Assembly: GCF_023347295.1 (NCBI RefSeq)
Contig: NZ_CP094469.1
Coordinates: 2,170,001 to 2,234,000 of the forward strand
Length of the DNA stretch: 64,000 nucleotides
Source: Faecalibacterium sp. I3-3-33
GTDB taxonomy: Bacteria > Bacillota > Clostridia > Oscillospirales > Ruminococcaceae
Reading direction: 5' to 3'
Positions 42,862-50,487 of this stretch are shown here, piece by piece. The position numbers were made by a program, and so were the translations under genes. Every line of letters begins with the position of its first letter. The first letter of the stretch is position 1. The notes beneath the pieces are model-generated. The model saw only the letters and a program-made list of their open reading frames with translations, ran no database searches and was not told the origin of the DNA.

Positions 42862-44442
42862 TTAAAGTTCCATATCCTGTTGTTTGTGTTTTGTCTGCAC
42901 CGGGGCAGTTCTTTGTGCTTTTTTCTCGTCCGCCTTATCCTGCAAGACTTCCTTGATAGGCTGCTTCTTGGGCGGCTCTTTGCTTTCCTCTGTGCCGGGT
43001 GTGGCTTTCCGTACCCAGTAGCGGATGTCCCGCAGTTTCTTCAAGTCCTCCTGTACCTCGGTCAGCGGTACTTTCAGGTCTGCGATTTCGCTGAGAAGCG
43101 TTTCCTGCTCCTGTTGCAGCTCCTTTTTCGTTTTATCCTTATCGTCCGGGTGCTTGGCAAGGTAGGCGGCGGCTTTCTCATACCGGGCAACCTCCAGGTG
43201 TTCCTGCTTGAACGCTTCCTTTGTTTTCTTGAAAAATATCTTCTGGTACTTCTCATAGACAGGCTTACATTCCTTGCAGTCTGTCCGGCTGGCAAGAATC
43301 CCGTCAATCACTTTGCTTCGGGCTTCCTTTGGCTTCATCTGATTGCGGTAATCTGCGGCTGATTTCCCGGAGGATTCCAGAAATGCTTCTAAGTCCTCCA
43401 CAGTGGAAAGCCCCTTTTGCCGGAGATAGGACAGGGCTTCGCTGACTGCCTTTAAGTCCTGTGAAGTCCCCCGGTTCTGTCCAGCCCTTGTCCAGTCCTT
43501 CCGTTCTTCCTTTCGTATCGCCATATACTTCATCAGCAGATTGGGAAGAAGTGTCGCTTCCTCCGCCGCCTTTTGTGCAAGCAGCTCTTTCCGTTTTTCG
43601 CCCAGCTCGGTAATCCAGCCTTTGAGGTTTTGGATAAGCTGCCGGATGGACTTCATCAGATTGTTGGCAGCTCTGATTTCCCGGTTCAGGTTTCCGATAT
43701 TCGTCTGGATACCCCGCTTTTCCATCTGCCGGACAGCAGCTCCCTCATGGACAGTAGGGACTATATCAAGCCCCTGTCTGGCATAGGAACGCAAGTCCAC
43801 ACGCTCCGGGCGGTCATTGGCTTCCAGATAGCGGTTCTGGATGACCTCCCATTCATGCCGCCAGATTTCACAATACTTCTGGTCGTTCCAGTCAACCGTA
43901 TCCTCCTTGTGGCTTTTCCATCTGCCGGACGGAAGTTTGATCCGTTCCCCATTCTCGTCAAGGTCATAAACCTTGCGGCTCTTGGGAAGCCATTTCCCAT
44001 GTTCGTCCATTGCCCTCATAGTGAGCAGGACATGGGCGTGGGGATTGTGTCCCGGCGGATGGGGGTCATGGATTGCAAAATCAGCAATCATGCCTTTGGA
44101 AACAAACTGCTGCTCACAAAACTCCCGTACAAGGACAGCGTACTGGTCAGGCGGTATCTCTCTGGGAATGGTAAGCACCCACCTCCTTGCAAGCTGGGAG
44201 TTCCATTGTTTTTCCACAGCTTCGGCGGCGTTCCATAGGGTATTGCGGTCTGCATACTCCGGCGGGGCATTTGCCGGGAGCAGGATTTCATTGTGGACGA
44301 TACCACGCTTTTCCGGGTAGTGCTTCACTTGCTGGTCGTATTCACAGAACAGCTTTTCGCCACTCTGGTAAGCAGCGGCGGCAACCGCAGACTGTCGCTG
44401 GCTGCGCTGCACAATCGTGATTTCGTTGTGTGGACAGGGCAT
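42862..44442 (-). CDS. MobA/MobL family relaxase of the nested element
   Basis: A 526-residue MobQ-class relaxase. The metal-binding motif is HDPHPPGHNPHAHVLLTM (H125-H137), and the N-terminus carries VQRSQRQSAVAAAAYQSG with the likely tyrosine. The C-terminal half is helical and charged. It should act on the RSF1010-like oriT at 46281-46315 to mobilise the element through a helper channel. Confidence 0.93.
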   Translation of the reverse strand: MPCPHNEITIVQRSQRQSAVAAAAYQSGEKLFCEYDQQVKHYPEKRGIVHNEILLPANAPPEYADRNTLWNAAEAVEKQWNSQLARRWVLTIPREIPPDQYAVLVREFCEQQFVSKGMIADFAIHDPHPPGHNPHAHVLLTMRAMDEHGKWLPKSRKVYDLDENGERIKLPSGRWKSHKEDTVDWNDQKYCEIWRHEWEVIQNRYLEANDRPERVDLRSYARQGLDIVPTVHEGAAVRQMEKRGIQTNIGNLNREIRAANNLMKSIRQLIQNLKGWITELGEKRKELLAQKAAEEATLLPNLLMKYMAIRKEERKDWTRAGQNRGTSQDLKAVSEALSYLRQKGLSTVEDLEAFLESSGKSAADYRNQMKPKEARSKVIDGILASRTDCKECKPVYEKYQKIFFKKTKEAFKQEHLEVARYEKAAAYLAKHPDDKDKTKKELQQEQETLLSEIADLKVPLTEVQEDLKKLRDIRYWVRKATPGTEESKEPPKKQPIKEVLQDKADEKKAQRTAPVQTKHKQQDMEL

Positions 44443-44584
44443 TTCGTGTCCCTCCTTTCGGTAATTGGTGGATGGGGTGGCGTTTTACCACCTCATTTTG
44501 GGCAGAAAAAAAGCAGGAGACCTTTTTCAGATTTCCTGCTCGGTGTGCCGCTGTATGGGCGGCGGGTATTTAGTTGTAAAAGTT

Positions 44585-44601
44585 CGGGGCAAGTTGCCCC
44601 G
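44585..44601. terminator. Inverted repeat after the 126-residue gene
   Basis: CGGGGCAA/TTGCCCCG arms (44585-44592, 44594-44601). It is followed on the minus strand by AACTTTT, a weak terminator. A related repeat lies near 50118-50136 upstream of the HTH gene. Confidence 0.4.
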
Positions 44602-44632
44602 ATGTGAAGCTGACAAACTGGAAATTATCGCT

Positions 44633-45013
44633 TTACTTTTGTTGTATCTTAGCCAAAACACTTTCTATTACAAGTGTTCCTGTTATAAAGGCTCCTACAA
44701 GGGTATAGTAGTCTAAGCCATACATCAATGGCAAAAGAGAAATAACTACCGTAATAATGGAAAGGACAAACAATGCTTTGAGAACACATTTCTTCTTCAA
44801 TGAAAACAATGAAAGTAAGAAGATGGCAACAGTAAGTGTGGCTGTAATAAGTGGAGCAAAATTTGCATAGCCAAACGGTGTAAGGCTAAAGTATGAGAAT
44901 GTTTCTTTTACTCTTTCTGTTGGAGATGTTGCAAAAATACAAACTGCTCCCAAGGGTAATAATTCTAACACTATTGTTAAAGCTGGCAAAACCGCTAAGC
45001 AGACTTTCTTCAT
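44633..45013 (-). CDS. Four-helix membrane protein, unknown
   Basis: A 126-residue protein with four hydrophobic segments (MKKVCLAVLPALTIVLELLP, ATLTVAIFLLSLFSL, ALFVLSIITVVISLLPLMY, LVGAFITGTLVI). AAAGGAG precedes the ATG. It lies in an AT-rich cargo block of the nested element. Membrane proteins in such blocks often give immunity to peptides or toxins, but nothing here proves it. Confidence 0.65.
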   Translation of the reverse strand: MKKVCLAVLPALTIVLELLPLGAVCIFATSPTERVKETFSYFSLTPFGYANFAPLITATLTVAIFLLSLFSLKKKCVLKALFVLSIITVVISLLPLMYGLDYYTLVGAFITGTLVIESVLAKIQQK

Positions 45014-45065
45014 GTTGTATATCTCCTTTACAAATTCCGATTTTCTTAATTCTACAAACTTGAAT

Positions 45066-45401
45066 TTATTTTAATAAATATTTTTCAAATGCTTTGTGCG
45101 TGTCAAAGTGAACCTCTTTGAAAAATAAAACGAGCCAAATAATAAAAGCCGGAATAGCCATATATGGTGTTAAAAAATAAGACAACACTGCTCCTACTAA
45201 CATTATGCCAGCCCATGTAAAACACTGATTTTTTATATCACGAGAAATATGAGCTTTATCATACAATGCCTGTTCTTCTTTCGGTAACGAATTAAATCCC
45301 GAAACAAATTTAGCCGCTCTTTCTTTAAATATTGCAAATAACACTCCTATAATCACAAATGGAATAACCAAAACTCCACATAGCCAAAACCCTATATTCA
45401 T
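45066..45401 (-). CDS. DUF3784 family membrane protein
   Basis: A 111-residue protein with three membrane helices and the DUF3784 core (ERAAKFVSGFNSLPKEEQAL). AAGGAGG precedes the ATG at 45401. Function unknown; the family is frequent on mobile DNA of Firmicutes. Part of the AT-rich cargo block. Confidence 0.75.
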   Translation of the reverse strand: MNIGFWLCGVLVIPFVIIGVLFAIFKERAAKFVSGFNSLPKEEQALYDKAHISRDIKNQCFTWAGIMLVGAVLSYFLTPYMAIPAFIIWLVLFFKEVHFDTHKAFEKYLLK

Positions 45402-45432
45402 AGCATATTCCTCCTTCACAAATTGGAAGTTG

Positions 45433-46023
45433 TTAGTCGCTATCTTGTTTGCGGTTAAATTCAAAAACGACAGGTTCAAATTCAACTAAATGCTTATCTT
45501 GGGTGTTAGTTCCTTTAGGGTTCTCTATGCCGGTAACTTCATAGTATTCATCACTGTATTGTATTTTACTACCATCAAAATCTTTTTGAATGGATTTGAC
45601 ATATTCAAACGGATTTTCTATTGGTAACAAACTTAATGCCCGCTGTAGCTGTTGTACCGCTGTCCTCTGCTCATCGGTCAGTATTTTTTCTTCGTTTGCC
45701 ATGTGTTCTTCAAATTTATTTTTATCCATCCAAACGATTTGCTCCAATGGGTTAGCAGTACCACAAGCCAAGATTAAACGGATAAAATCTTCAAAATTTG
45801 CCGCTAATGGATATACATTTTGGTCTACACAACTTTCTGGATTGCAGGCAAATACCATTTCTCCATATTCCGGCAAAAAGCAATACAGAATACATCCTTC
45901 AAATCCGATTGGATTTGCGTTGACGGGATAGCAAAAATACGGGTCTGCAATATCTCCATATTCTAAACATAAAGATCCCTTATCTATGGGAAGTGCCATA
46001 TACTTTTCGTAAATTGTTTCCAT
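45433..46023 (-). CDS. Possible SUKH (SMI1/KNR4)-type protein
   Basis: A 196-residue acidic soluble protein (METIYEKYMALPIDKGSLCL). The run GFEGCILYCFLPEYGEMVFA and the later NFEDFIRLILACG resemble SUKH-fold proteins, many of which are immunity proteins against polymorphic toxins. The match is by pattern only. GGAGG precedes the ATG at 46023. No toxin gene is next to it. Confidence 0.5.
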   Translation of the reverse strand: METIYEKYMALPIDKGSLCLEYGDIADPYFCYPVNANPIGFEGCILYCFLPEYGEMVFACNPESCVDQNVYPLAANFEDFIRLILACGTANPLEQIVWMDKNKFEEHMANEEKILTDEQRTAVQQLQRALSLLPIENPFEYVKSIQKDFDGSKIQYSDEYYEVTGIENPKGTNTQDKHLVEFEPVVFEFNRKQDSD

Positions 46024-46280
46024 TGATGTGCCTCCACAAAATTCCGATTTGTTGTCATCTTCATTATACTTCATTGGCTATCGAAAAGATAGCATATTTT
46101 ATGAAACTTGTCGGCTGGGAACAGCTTGCAACGCAAGGTGTCCCCAGATGGCAAGTCCACAAAAGGGTAGCTGGCGGCAGCCAGCGCAGGGGAAGCGTAG
46201 CGTCCCCTGTTTGATTTGGAGCAGACCATGACTGCGGAAAATCACAGCCCTCCGGCGAGGAGCCTTCGGAGAACGCAATG

Positions 46281-46315
46281 CACCAACCTCTGGGTGGTGT
46301 ATAATTGCGCCCTTA
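46281..46315. other. Candidate oriT of the nested element (RSF1010/MobQ type)
   Basis: An inverted repeat (CACCAACC...GGTGGTG, 46281-46299) stands directly before TATAATTGCGCCCTTA. MobQ nic regions have the same plan, an inverted repeat then TAAATGCGCCCT or TAAGTGCGCCCT. The site lies in a 300-nt non-coding gap of an element that encodes a MobQ relaxase. Confidence 0.75.
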
Positions 46316-46320
46316 GTAAA

Positions 46321-46617
46321 CTAAGGGGTTTCCGGCTTCTTCCGTTCCAGCAGTTTTTTCAATAGTTCCTGCGTGTCCTGCCTGTGAAAAATGAGTTTCA
46401 ACAACAGCATGACATCATCATCTGTCAGGCGTTCCGGCTCTTGCAGAAAACTTTCCAGCATACCGCCACGAGTACAGAGCCGGTGCGTCCGTTCCTTTCG
46501 GGTAAGCTGCTTTAACTGGTGCTGCAATGCCTTTTCATCGTTGATGGCTTTCCGCAGTTTCTTTTCGCTTTTCTCCAACTCCCGGTTGAGCTTTTCCAGC
46601 TTTGAGGTATCAGGCAA
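46321..46617 (-). CDS. DUF3847 family protein
   Basis: A 98-residue protein with a long charged coiled coil (LEKLNRELEKSEKKLRKAIN) then RTHRLCTRGGMLESFL, the DUF3847 signature of mobilizable elements. The start is TTG at 46617 with AAAGGAGG nine bases upstream, overlapping the RepA-like gene by 8 nt. It lies beside the oriT and may be a relaxosome or copy-control factor. Confidence 0.78.
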   Translation of the reverse strand: MPDTSKLEKLNRELEKSEKKLRKAINDEKALQHQLKQLTRKERTHRLCTRGGMLESFLQEPERLTDDDVMLLLKLIFHRQDTQELLKKLLERKKPETP

Positions 46618-46951
46618 GGGCAGCGTCCTCCTTTCCCGGTATCAGCACATAAATCCTGTTTGGTTCTCCAACGCCCTGACGCACCCGCATGATAAGTCCG
46701 GCGGTTTCCAGTTCATTCAGAGAACGCTTGACCGTCATGGGACTGCGGGACAGGACTGCGGCAATGGCTGTGACAGGGAAGCAGACAAACAGGATTCCGT
46801 TCTCGTCCTCCTGACCTTTGGAGAGCATAGCGTCCAGCATCCGGCAGTACATGACCTTTGCGGTGCTGCTGACTGGAAATCCTGTCAACGCTCCGGGAAA
46901 GGGCATACAGGGCGGCAATGGTGTGTCTATCGTCATAAATTCAAAATTCAT
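46610..46951 (-). CDS. RepA N-terminal-type winged-helix protein
   Basis: A 113-residue protein. KVMYCRMLDAMLSKGQEDENG and VLSRSPMTVKRSLNELETAG form the winged helix of replication initiator protein A. The catalytic or C-terminal part of full RepA is absent. It may bind the origin of the element. GGAGG precedes the ATG, which overlaps the preceding stop (ATGA). Confidence 0.78.
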   Translation of the reverse strand: MNFEFMTIDTPLPPCMPFPGALTGFPVSSTAKVMYCRMLDAMLSKGQEDENGILFVCFPVTAIAAVLSRSPMTVKRSLNELETAGLIMRVRQGVGEPNRIYVLIPGKEDAALA

Positions 46952-47136
46952 TCGGTGTGTTCCTCCTTTTTCTTTGCTCGTTTGGATAAATAACGGGGGC
47001 AGTCAATCACAACCGCCCGGAAGCTCTGCCTGCACCCATGCTGGCATTTCCGGCATAATTCGTTGTAAGTGACACGCCCCCGGTCATTGAGGTAAAAGGA
47101 AAGCTCATGCTTCCTCTTTTTGCTCATTCTCGGCAT
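46948..47136 (-). CDS. Small Cys-containing protein of mobilizable elements
   Basis: A 62-residue basic protein (MPRMSKKRKHELSFYLNDRG) with CRKCQHGC, a possible zinc knuckle. GGAGG precedes the ATG and its stop overlaps the next start. It is the first gene of a minus-strand unit of three. Function unknown. Confidence 0.6.
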   Translation of the reverse strand: MPRMSKKRKHELSFYLNDRGRVTYNELCRKCQHGCRQSFRAVVIDCPRYLSKRAKKKEEHTE

Positions 47137-47540
47137 ATTGTGTTTCCTCCCGTTTTAGTGTATGGTTTCGGGGCGATTTTCGGCAAAATTACAGCCATAG
47201 AGCCGATTAAAATCTCCCGAAGTATCAGCGATAGGGTAGACTATCCCCCTATCAGATTGTCGTGTTTCGGTATCATTTCGGTGTCAGTTCGCCAGTTCTC
47301 CCCGGTGTCGTTCCTCCCCTGAATCTCACAGCGGCGTATCGCTCCCTTTGGTACGCTCGTTTCGGTCAGGGTTCCTCCACATCCCTGCCAAAAGTCATGG
47401 CACTACATCGCCGGGGAAGCATATCCCACACAGGCTGGTCATTCGATTGGAATAATCCATCGATGAACTACCTGTATCATAGAACATTTTTGTGCCCTGT
47501 GCCGTATGTCCACAAAGTAGGAATTAGGGGTAAAAATCAG
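47137..47540. other. Non-coding region with TTTCGGT repeats, candidate origin
   Basis: About 400 nt with no credible gene. TTTCGGT occurs at 47265, 47276 and 47360, and a 7-bp hairpin (47230-47236 with 47247-47253) lies nearby. It sits between the RepA-type unit and the divergent XRE gene, where an origin or regulatory region would be expected. Confidence 0.35.
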
Positions 47541-47543
47541 AAA

Positions 47544-47573
47544 TTTCCACGATTGCGGAAAGTGTGATATAAT
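47544..47573 (+). promoter_or_regulatory. Promoter and operator-like repeat of the XRE gene
   Basis: Extended -10 TGATATAAT (TATAAT at 47568-47573), with an inverted repeat TTTCC...GGAAA (47544-47548, 47557-47561) in the -35 region. This suits autoregulation. Confidence 0.5.
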
Positions 47574-47619
47574 CCAGATAAGCGGCAGCAATGAAACCAT
47601 TGGAAAGGAGCGTGCGCCC

Positions 47620-48426
47620 ATGAAAGGAGCAACAAGCATACAGGAACGCCTTTGGGAACTCCGCAAGGACAAAGGCTTAAATCTGGAAGAACTATCAAAG
47701 CTGACAGGCATTTCCAAATCAGCTCTTGGAAGTTATGAAAAAGAGGATTTTAAGGAAATCAATCATGGCAACCTTATCACGCTGGCAGACTTCTATGGGG
47801 TCTCTGTTGATTATCTACTGTGCCGGACAGAGAACAGGGAGCAGATCAACACACCATTGACGGAGCTGCATTTGAATGATGAGATGGTGGCACTGCTGAA
47901 AAGCGGTCGGATTAACAACCGTCTGCTCTGTGAGCTTGCTACACATAAAGATTTCATCAAGTTTCTTGCAGACATTGAGATTTATGTGGACGGGATTGCT
48001 ACCATGCAGATTCAAAACCTCAATGCACTTGTCGATACCGTCCGGCATGAAATCATTGAACGGTATCGCCCAGGCGAAGATGACCCGCATTTGAAAGTGC
48101 TGCAAGCCGCCCATATCAGTGATGATGAGTATTTCAGTCACATGGTTCTGGATGACCTCAACCTGATTATCCGGGATATTCGGGAAGCCCACAAAAAGGA
48201 CAGTGAGAGTGCGCCCCAGACCACCGTTGCCGATGAATTGAAAGAAAATCTCGAAGCAGTCGAAAATTTCAAGGGCAGCCGGGATGAAAAGCTGGTTGTC
48301 CTTTACTGCAAGCAGCTCGGTATCAACTATAAAAATCTGTCAGACGAAGAATTTCGCTGGCTGATTCGGATTCTCAAAAAATCAAAGAAAATGGGAACGC
48401 CTATCAGCCAGAGAAAAAAACGGTAA
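47620..48426 (+). CDS. XRE-family regulator of the nested element
   Basis: A 268-residue protein. The N-terminal XRE helix-turn-helix (ERLWELRKDKGLNLEELSKL...ISKSALGSYE, about 5-45) is followed by an all-helical region. It is the only plus-strand gene of the nested element and is probably its master repressor. GGAAAGGAG precedes the ATG. Confidence 0.85.
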   Translation: MKGATSIQERLWELRKDKGLNLEELSKLTGISKSALGSYEKEDFKEINHGNLITLADFYGVSVDYLLCRTENREQINTPLTELHLNDEMVALLKSGRINNRLLCELATHKDFIKFLADIEIYVDGIATMQIQNLNALVDTVRHEIIERYRPGEDDPHLKVLQAAHISDDEYFSHMVLDDLNLIIRDIREAHKKDSESAPQTTVADELKENLEAVENFKGSRDEKLVVLYCKQLGINYKNLSDEEFRWLIRILKKSKKMGTPISQRKKR

Positions 48427-48430
48427 AAAA

Positions 48431-48474
48431 AACCGCTGTTGCATGGTTGGGGTGCCTTCCATGTAGCAGCGGTT
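48431..48474. terminator. Bidirectional terminator between convergent genes
   Basis: A 16-bp stem with two G-U or mismatched pairs (48431-48446 with 48459-48474), preceded by eight A residues. It lies between the XRE gene (+) and the DUF1835 gene (-). Confidence 0.65.
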
Positions 48475-48487
48475 CTTGCTGTGGTTA

Positions 48488-49450
48488 TTATTTCATTCGT
48501 TTTCTTAATATCCGGCGATAATTTGTTTCTCCCTTTGGTGCGTCCTGTATAATTTCCAACACACCATCTTCAAGCATTTTATCAATGCGATTAGAAATCC
48601 ATACATCACTAATTCCAAGTTGATATTTTCCTAAAACATTACCTATAACAATAGCCATTTTGAATTGCTCTGGCTGTTCCGCAATTTCACGAAGAATGAA
48701 ACTATCATATATATCTTCTGAAACACTTTGCAATTTACCATTTAGCATTGCACGCAAAGGTGCATTTTCATTTTGAAGTTGATTCCATTTCATAGCACAA
48801 GCTGAAAGAAATACAGGCTTAGCTTTTTCTTGTAGAGTTATATATTTTCCCCATTCGCCAGGAGAAACCTCACCCCATGCTATTTTGGATGTCATAGTAT
48901 TTTCTTTTCCATATTCCCAGGCAGGTAACTTAACCAAATAAATTGTTGTCTGACAGTTTAATGGTCGAAGTTGTTTCATAAGCCAGTACATACCGCAAAG
49001 TTCATCCGGATTATAGCTATACCAAATACGAACTTCTTCCCCAGCTACATATCGTTCAATAACCGAAGACAATGTAGTTTTAATTTTCTGTATTTTTTCT
49101 TCAACCTGATAGTCTAAATCCTCTACAAACCAGACAGACAGCATTTTCTTGAGAACATTTTTCCGCTGTTCGCCAATTCCATTATCAGAAATATCTCCCA
49201 CACTAAGAGCCATATCAAAACAATAAACATCACTGCTCTTGCCTCCCAATGGAATAGCATTCTCCCAAGCAATATGTTCTTGTTCCTGTGCTTGAATTTG
49301 TGCTTCTTTCATTTCATCTGAAGATGGAACACTCCCATCTTCGTGCCTCATAAAGACCGAAACTGCACTTCCTCTATACTTTCCCTTACCGTAAGTTTGG
49401 GCAATTTTCAAACTTCCACAGGCACTTTCACCAAATACAATTTCAATCAT
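48488..49450 (-). CDS. DUF1835/DUF3658 domain protein
   Basis: A 320-residue protein. The N-terminus MIEIVFGESACGSLKIAQTY and VRIWYSYNPDELCGMYWLMK match DUF1835, and the C-terminal region matches DUF3658. Biochemical role unknown. GGAGG precedes the ATG. It is AT-rich cargo of the nested element, between the XRE gene and tnpV. Confidence 0.75.
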   Translation of the reverse strand: MIEIVFGESACGSLKIAQTYGKGKYRGSAVSVFMRHEDGSVPSSDEMKEAQIQAQEQEHIAWENAIPLGGKSSDVYCFDMALSVGDISDNGIGEQRKNVLKKMLSVWFVEDLDYQVEEKIQKIKTTLSSVIERYVAGEEVRIWYSYNPDELCGMYWLMKQLRPLNCQTTIYLVKLPAWEYGKENTMTSKIAWGEVSPGEWGKYITLQEKAKPVFLSACAMKWNQLQNENAPLRAMLNGKLQSVSEDIYDSFILREIAEQPEQFKMAIVIGNVLGKYQLGISDVWISNRIDKMLEDGVLEIIQDAPKGETNYRRILRKRMK

Positions 49451-49466
49451 CTTATATACCTCCGAT

Positions 49467-49856
49467 TTAATTACTCCCGTATGAATAAATTATATCATGC
49501 AAAACAATTTCTTCTGCTCGGTTGTGAATGTTATTGCAACGCTGCACCCATTCCATTTGACGGGTACGCTTCAATTCCTCGGTCACGCCCTCGGTGGCTT
49601 TCATCTGCTCCATGATGGTGTCTAACCGTTCCTGTGCCTGTTCGTTCAGGTCTGCAAGGTATGTCCATAACTCCCCGGTCAAGGTCAATGTGTTCAATCT
49701 GGCTGGGTGGACTTCTCTTAAATATTCCCGGTGCATCCGTCCGTACTTTCCGATGGGGCGGTGTTCTTCCGGCAGCTTCAAGTCTGGGATGTAGTAATCT
49801 CCAACAAGGATATAATCAATTCCGTTTTCTGTTATTCTTGGTTTCAATTCGCTCAT
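49467..49856 (-). CDS. TnpV family transposon-encoded protein
   Basis: A 129-residue protein with the TnpV pattern: GDYYIPDLKLPEEHRPIGKY and a helical part ending NNIHNRAEEIVLHDIIY. TnpV is an accessory gene of Tn4451-like elements with unproven function. It overlaps the preceding HTH gene by 41 nt. Confidence 0.85.
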   Translation of the reverse strand: MSELKPRITENGIDYILVGDYYIPDLKLPEEHRPIGKYGRMHREYLREVHPARLNTLTLTGELWTYLADLNEQAQERLDTIMEQMKATEGVTEELKRTRQMEWVQRCNNIHNRAEEIVLHDIIYSYGSN

Positions 49857-50088
49857 GTTCCTTACCTCCTGTGGAAGCAGGCTCGTCTGGTACTAACTCA
49901 ATTACATCGGTAATCTCACAATTCAGCGTTTCGCAGATACGGGCTAATGTGTCCATGCTGATGTGCTTTCCCTCTTTGCTCATGTTGGCAATCATATTCG
50001 TTGTCATACCAGCGGCAAGCCTTAAATCTTCTTTTCTCATATCACGCTCTAACAGTGTGTGCCAGAGTGGTTTATAGCTGATGTGCAT
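49816..50088 (-). CDS. XRE/Cro-type regulator
   Basis: A 90-residue protein: a helix-turn-helix (LLERDMRKEDLRLAAGMTTN...ISMDTLARICETLNCEITDV, about 10-60) and a charged tail. MHISYKPLW at 50088 is preceded by GGCAGGAAA. It probably controls tnpV and nearby genes. The inverted repeat near 50118-50136 just upstream may be its operator. Confidence 0.8.
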   Translation of the reverse strand: MHISYKPLWHTLLERDMRKEDLRLAAGMTTNMIANMSKEGKHISMDTLARICETLNCEITDVIELVPDEPASTGGKEHERIETKNNRKRN

Positions 50089-50242
50089 ATTATTTTCCTG
50101 CCTTTCTATCCATACCACCGGGGCGGTTGCCCCGGCAGGAACTTTTCTCTTATTATAACACCAATCTTGTGAAATCACAATTTATTCTTGTAGCCTGCCG
50201 CTGATACCGTCTGGATTGGTTTTTCCTTTCTTTTTGTTACCT

Positions 50243-50401
50243 TTAATTAGCCATGAACTGCTTAATGCCCTGGCTTTTTGCCGCAGGGTTGTCCGACCCG
50301 TAACCTTCCAGAAGGTTGATGACGCCCCATACCGCCAGACCAGCGCCAAGAGCCATGACCAGAATTTTAAGAATGTCGATTGCCTGATTGAAAAATTCCA
50401 T
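50243..50401 (-). pseudogene. VirB2-like (Maff2 family) pilin gene, 5' fragment
   Basis: MEFFNQAIDILKILVMALGA...SQGIKQFMA is the first 51 residues of a Maff2-family two-helix protein. Reading then enters the nested element and stops one codon later (52 residues). The remaining helix is at 38563-38633. GGAGG precedes the ATG at 50401. Without the second helix the pilin-like product is unlikely to work. Confidence 0.88.
50250..50269. other. Attachment site of the nested element, distal side
   Basis: On the minus strand GGCATTAAGCAGTTCATGGC, the pilin coding sequence for GIKQFMA; TCATGGC is shared with 38627-38633. Confidence 0.75.
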
Positions 50402-50464
50402 ATACGTTCCTCCATTTTGTTTGATGGTTTTGGGTACAAAAAAAAGCCGCCCACATCGGCGGCG

Positions 50465-50487
50465 CTTCGGGTCATCATGGCCCGAAG
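50465..50487. repeat. 23-bp palindrome, copy 15
   Basis: CTTCGGGTCA/TGGCCCGAAG arms around TCA, directly abutting the VirD4-type stop codon. Confidence 0.92.

Larger units (their letters stand above)
38634..50256. mobile_element. Nested integrative mobilizable element in the pilin gene
   Basis: About 11.6 kb bounded by TCATGGC direct repeats (38627-38633 and 50250-50256). It carries a large serine recombinase near the left end, a MobA/MobL relaxase, an RSF1010-like oriT, a primase, a helicase, RepA- and TnpV-type genes and cargo, but no channel genes. It must borrow a conjugation channel to move. It has none of the 23-bp palindromes that mark the surrounding element, which confirms a separate origin. 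Confidence 0.88.
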
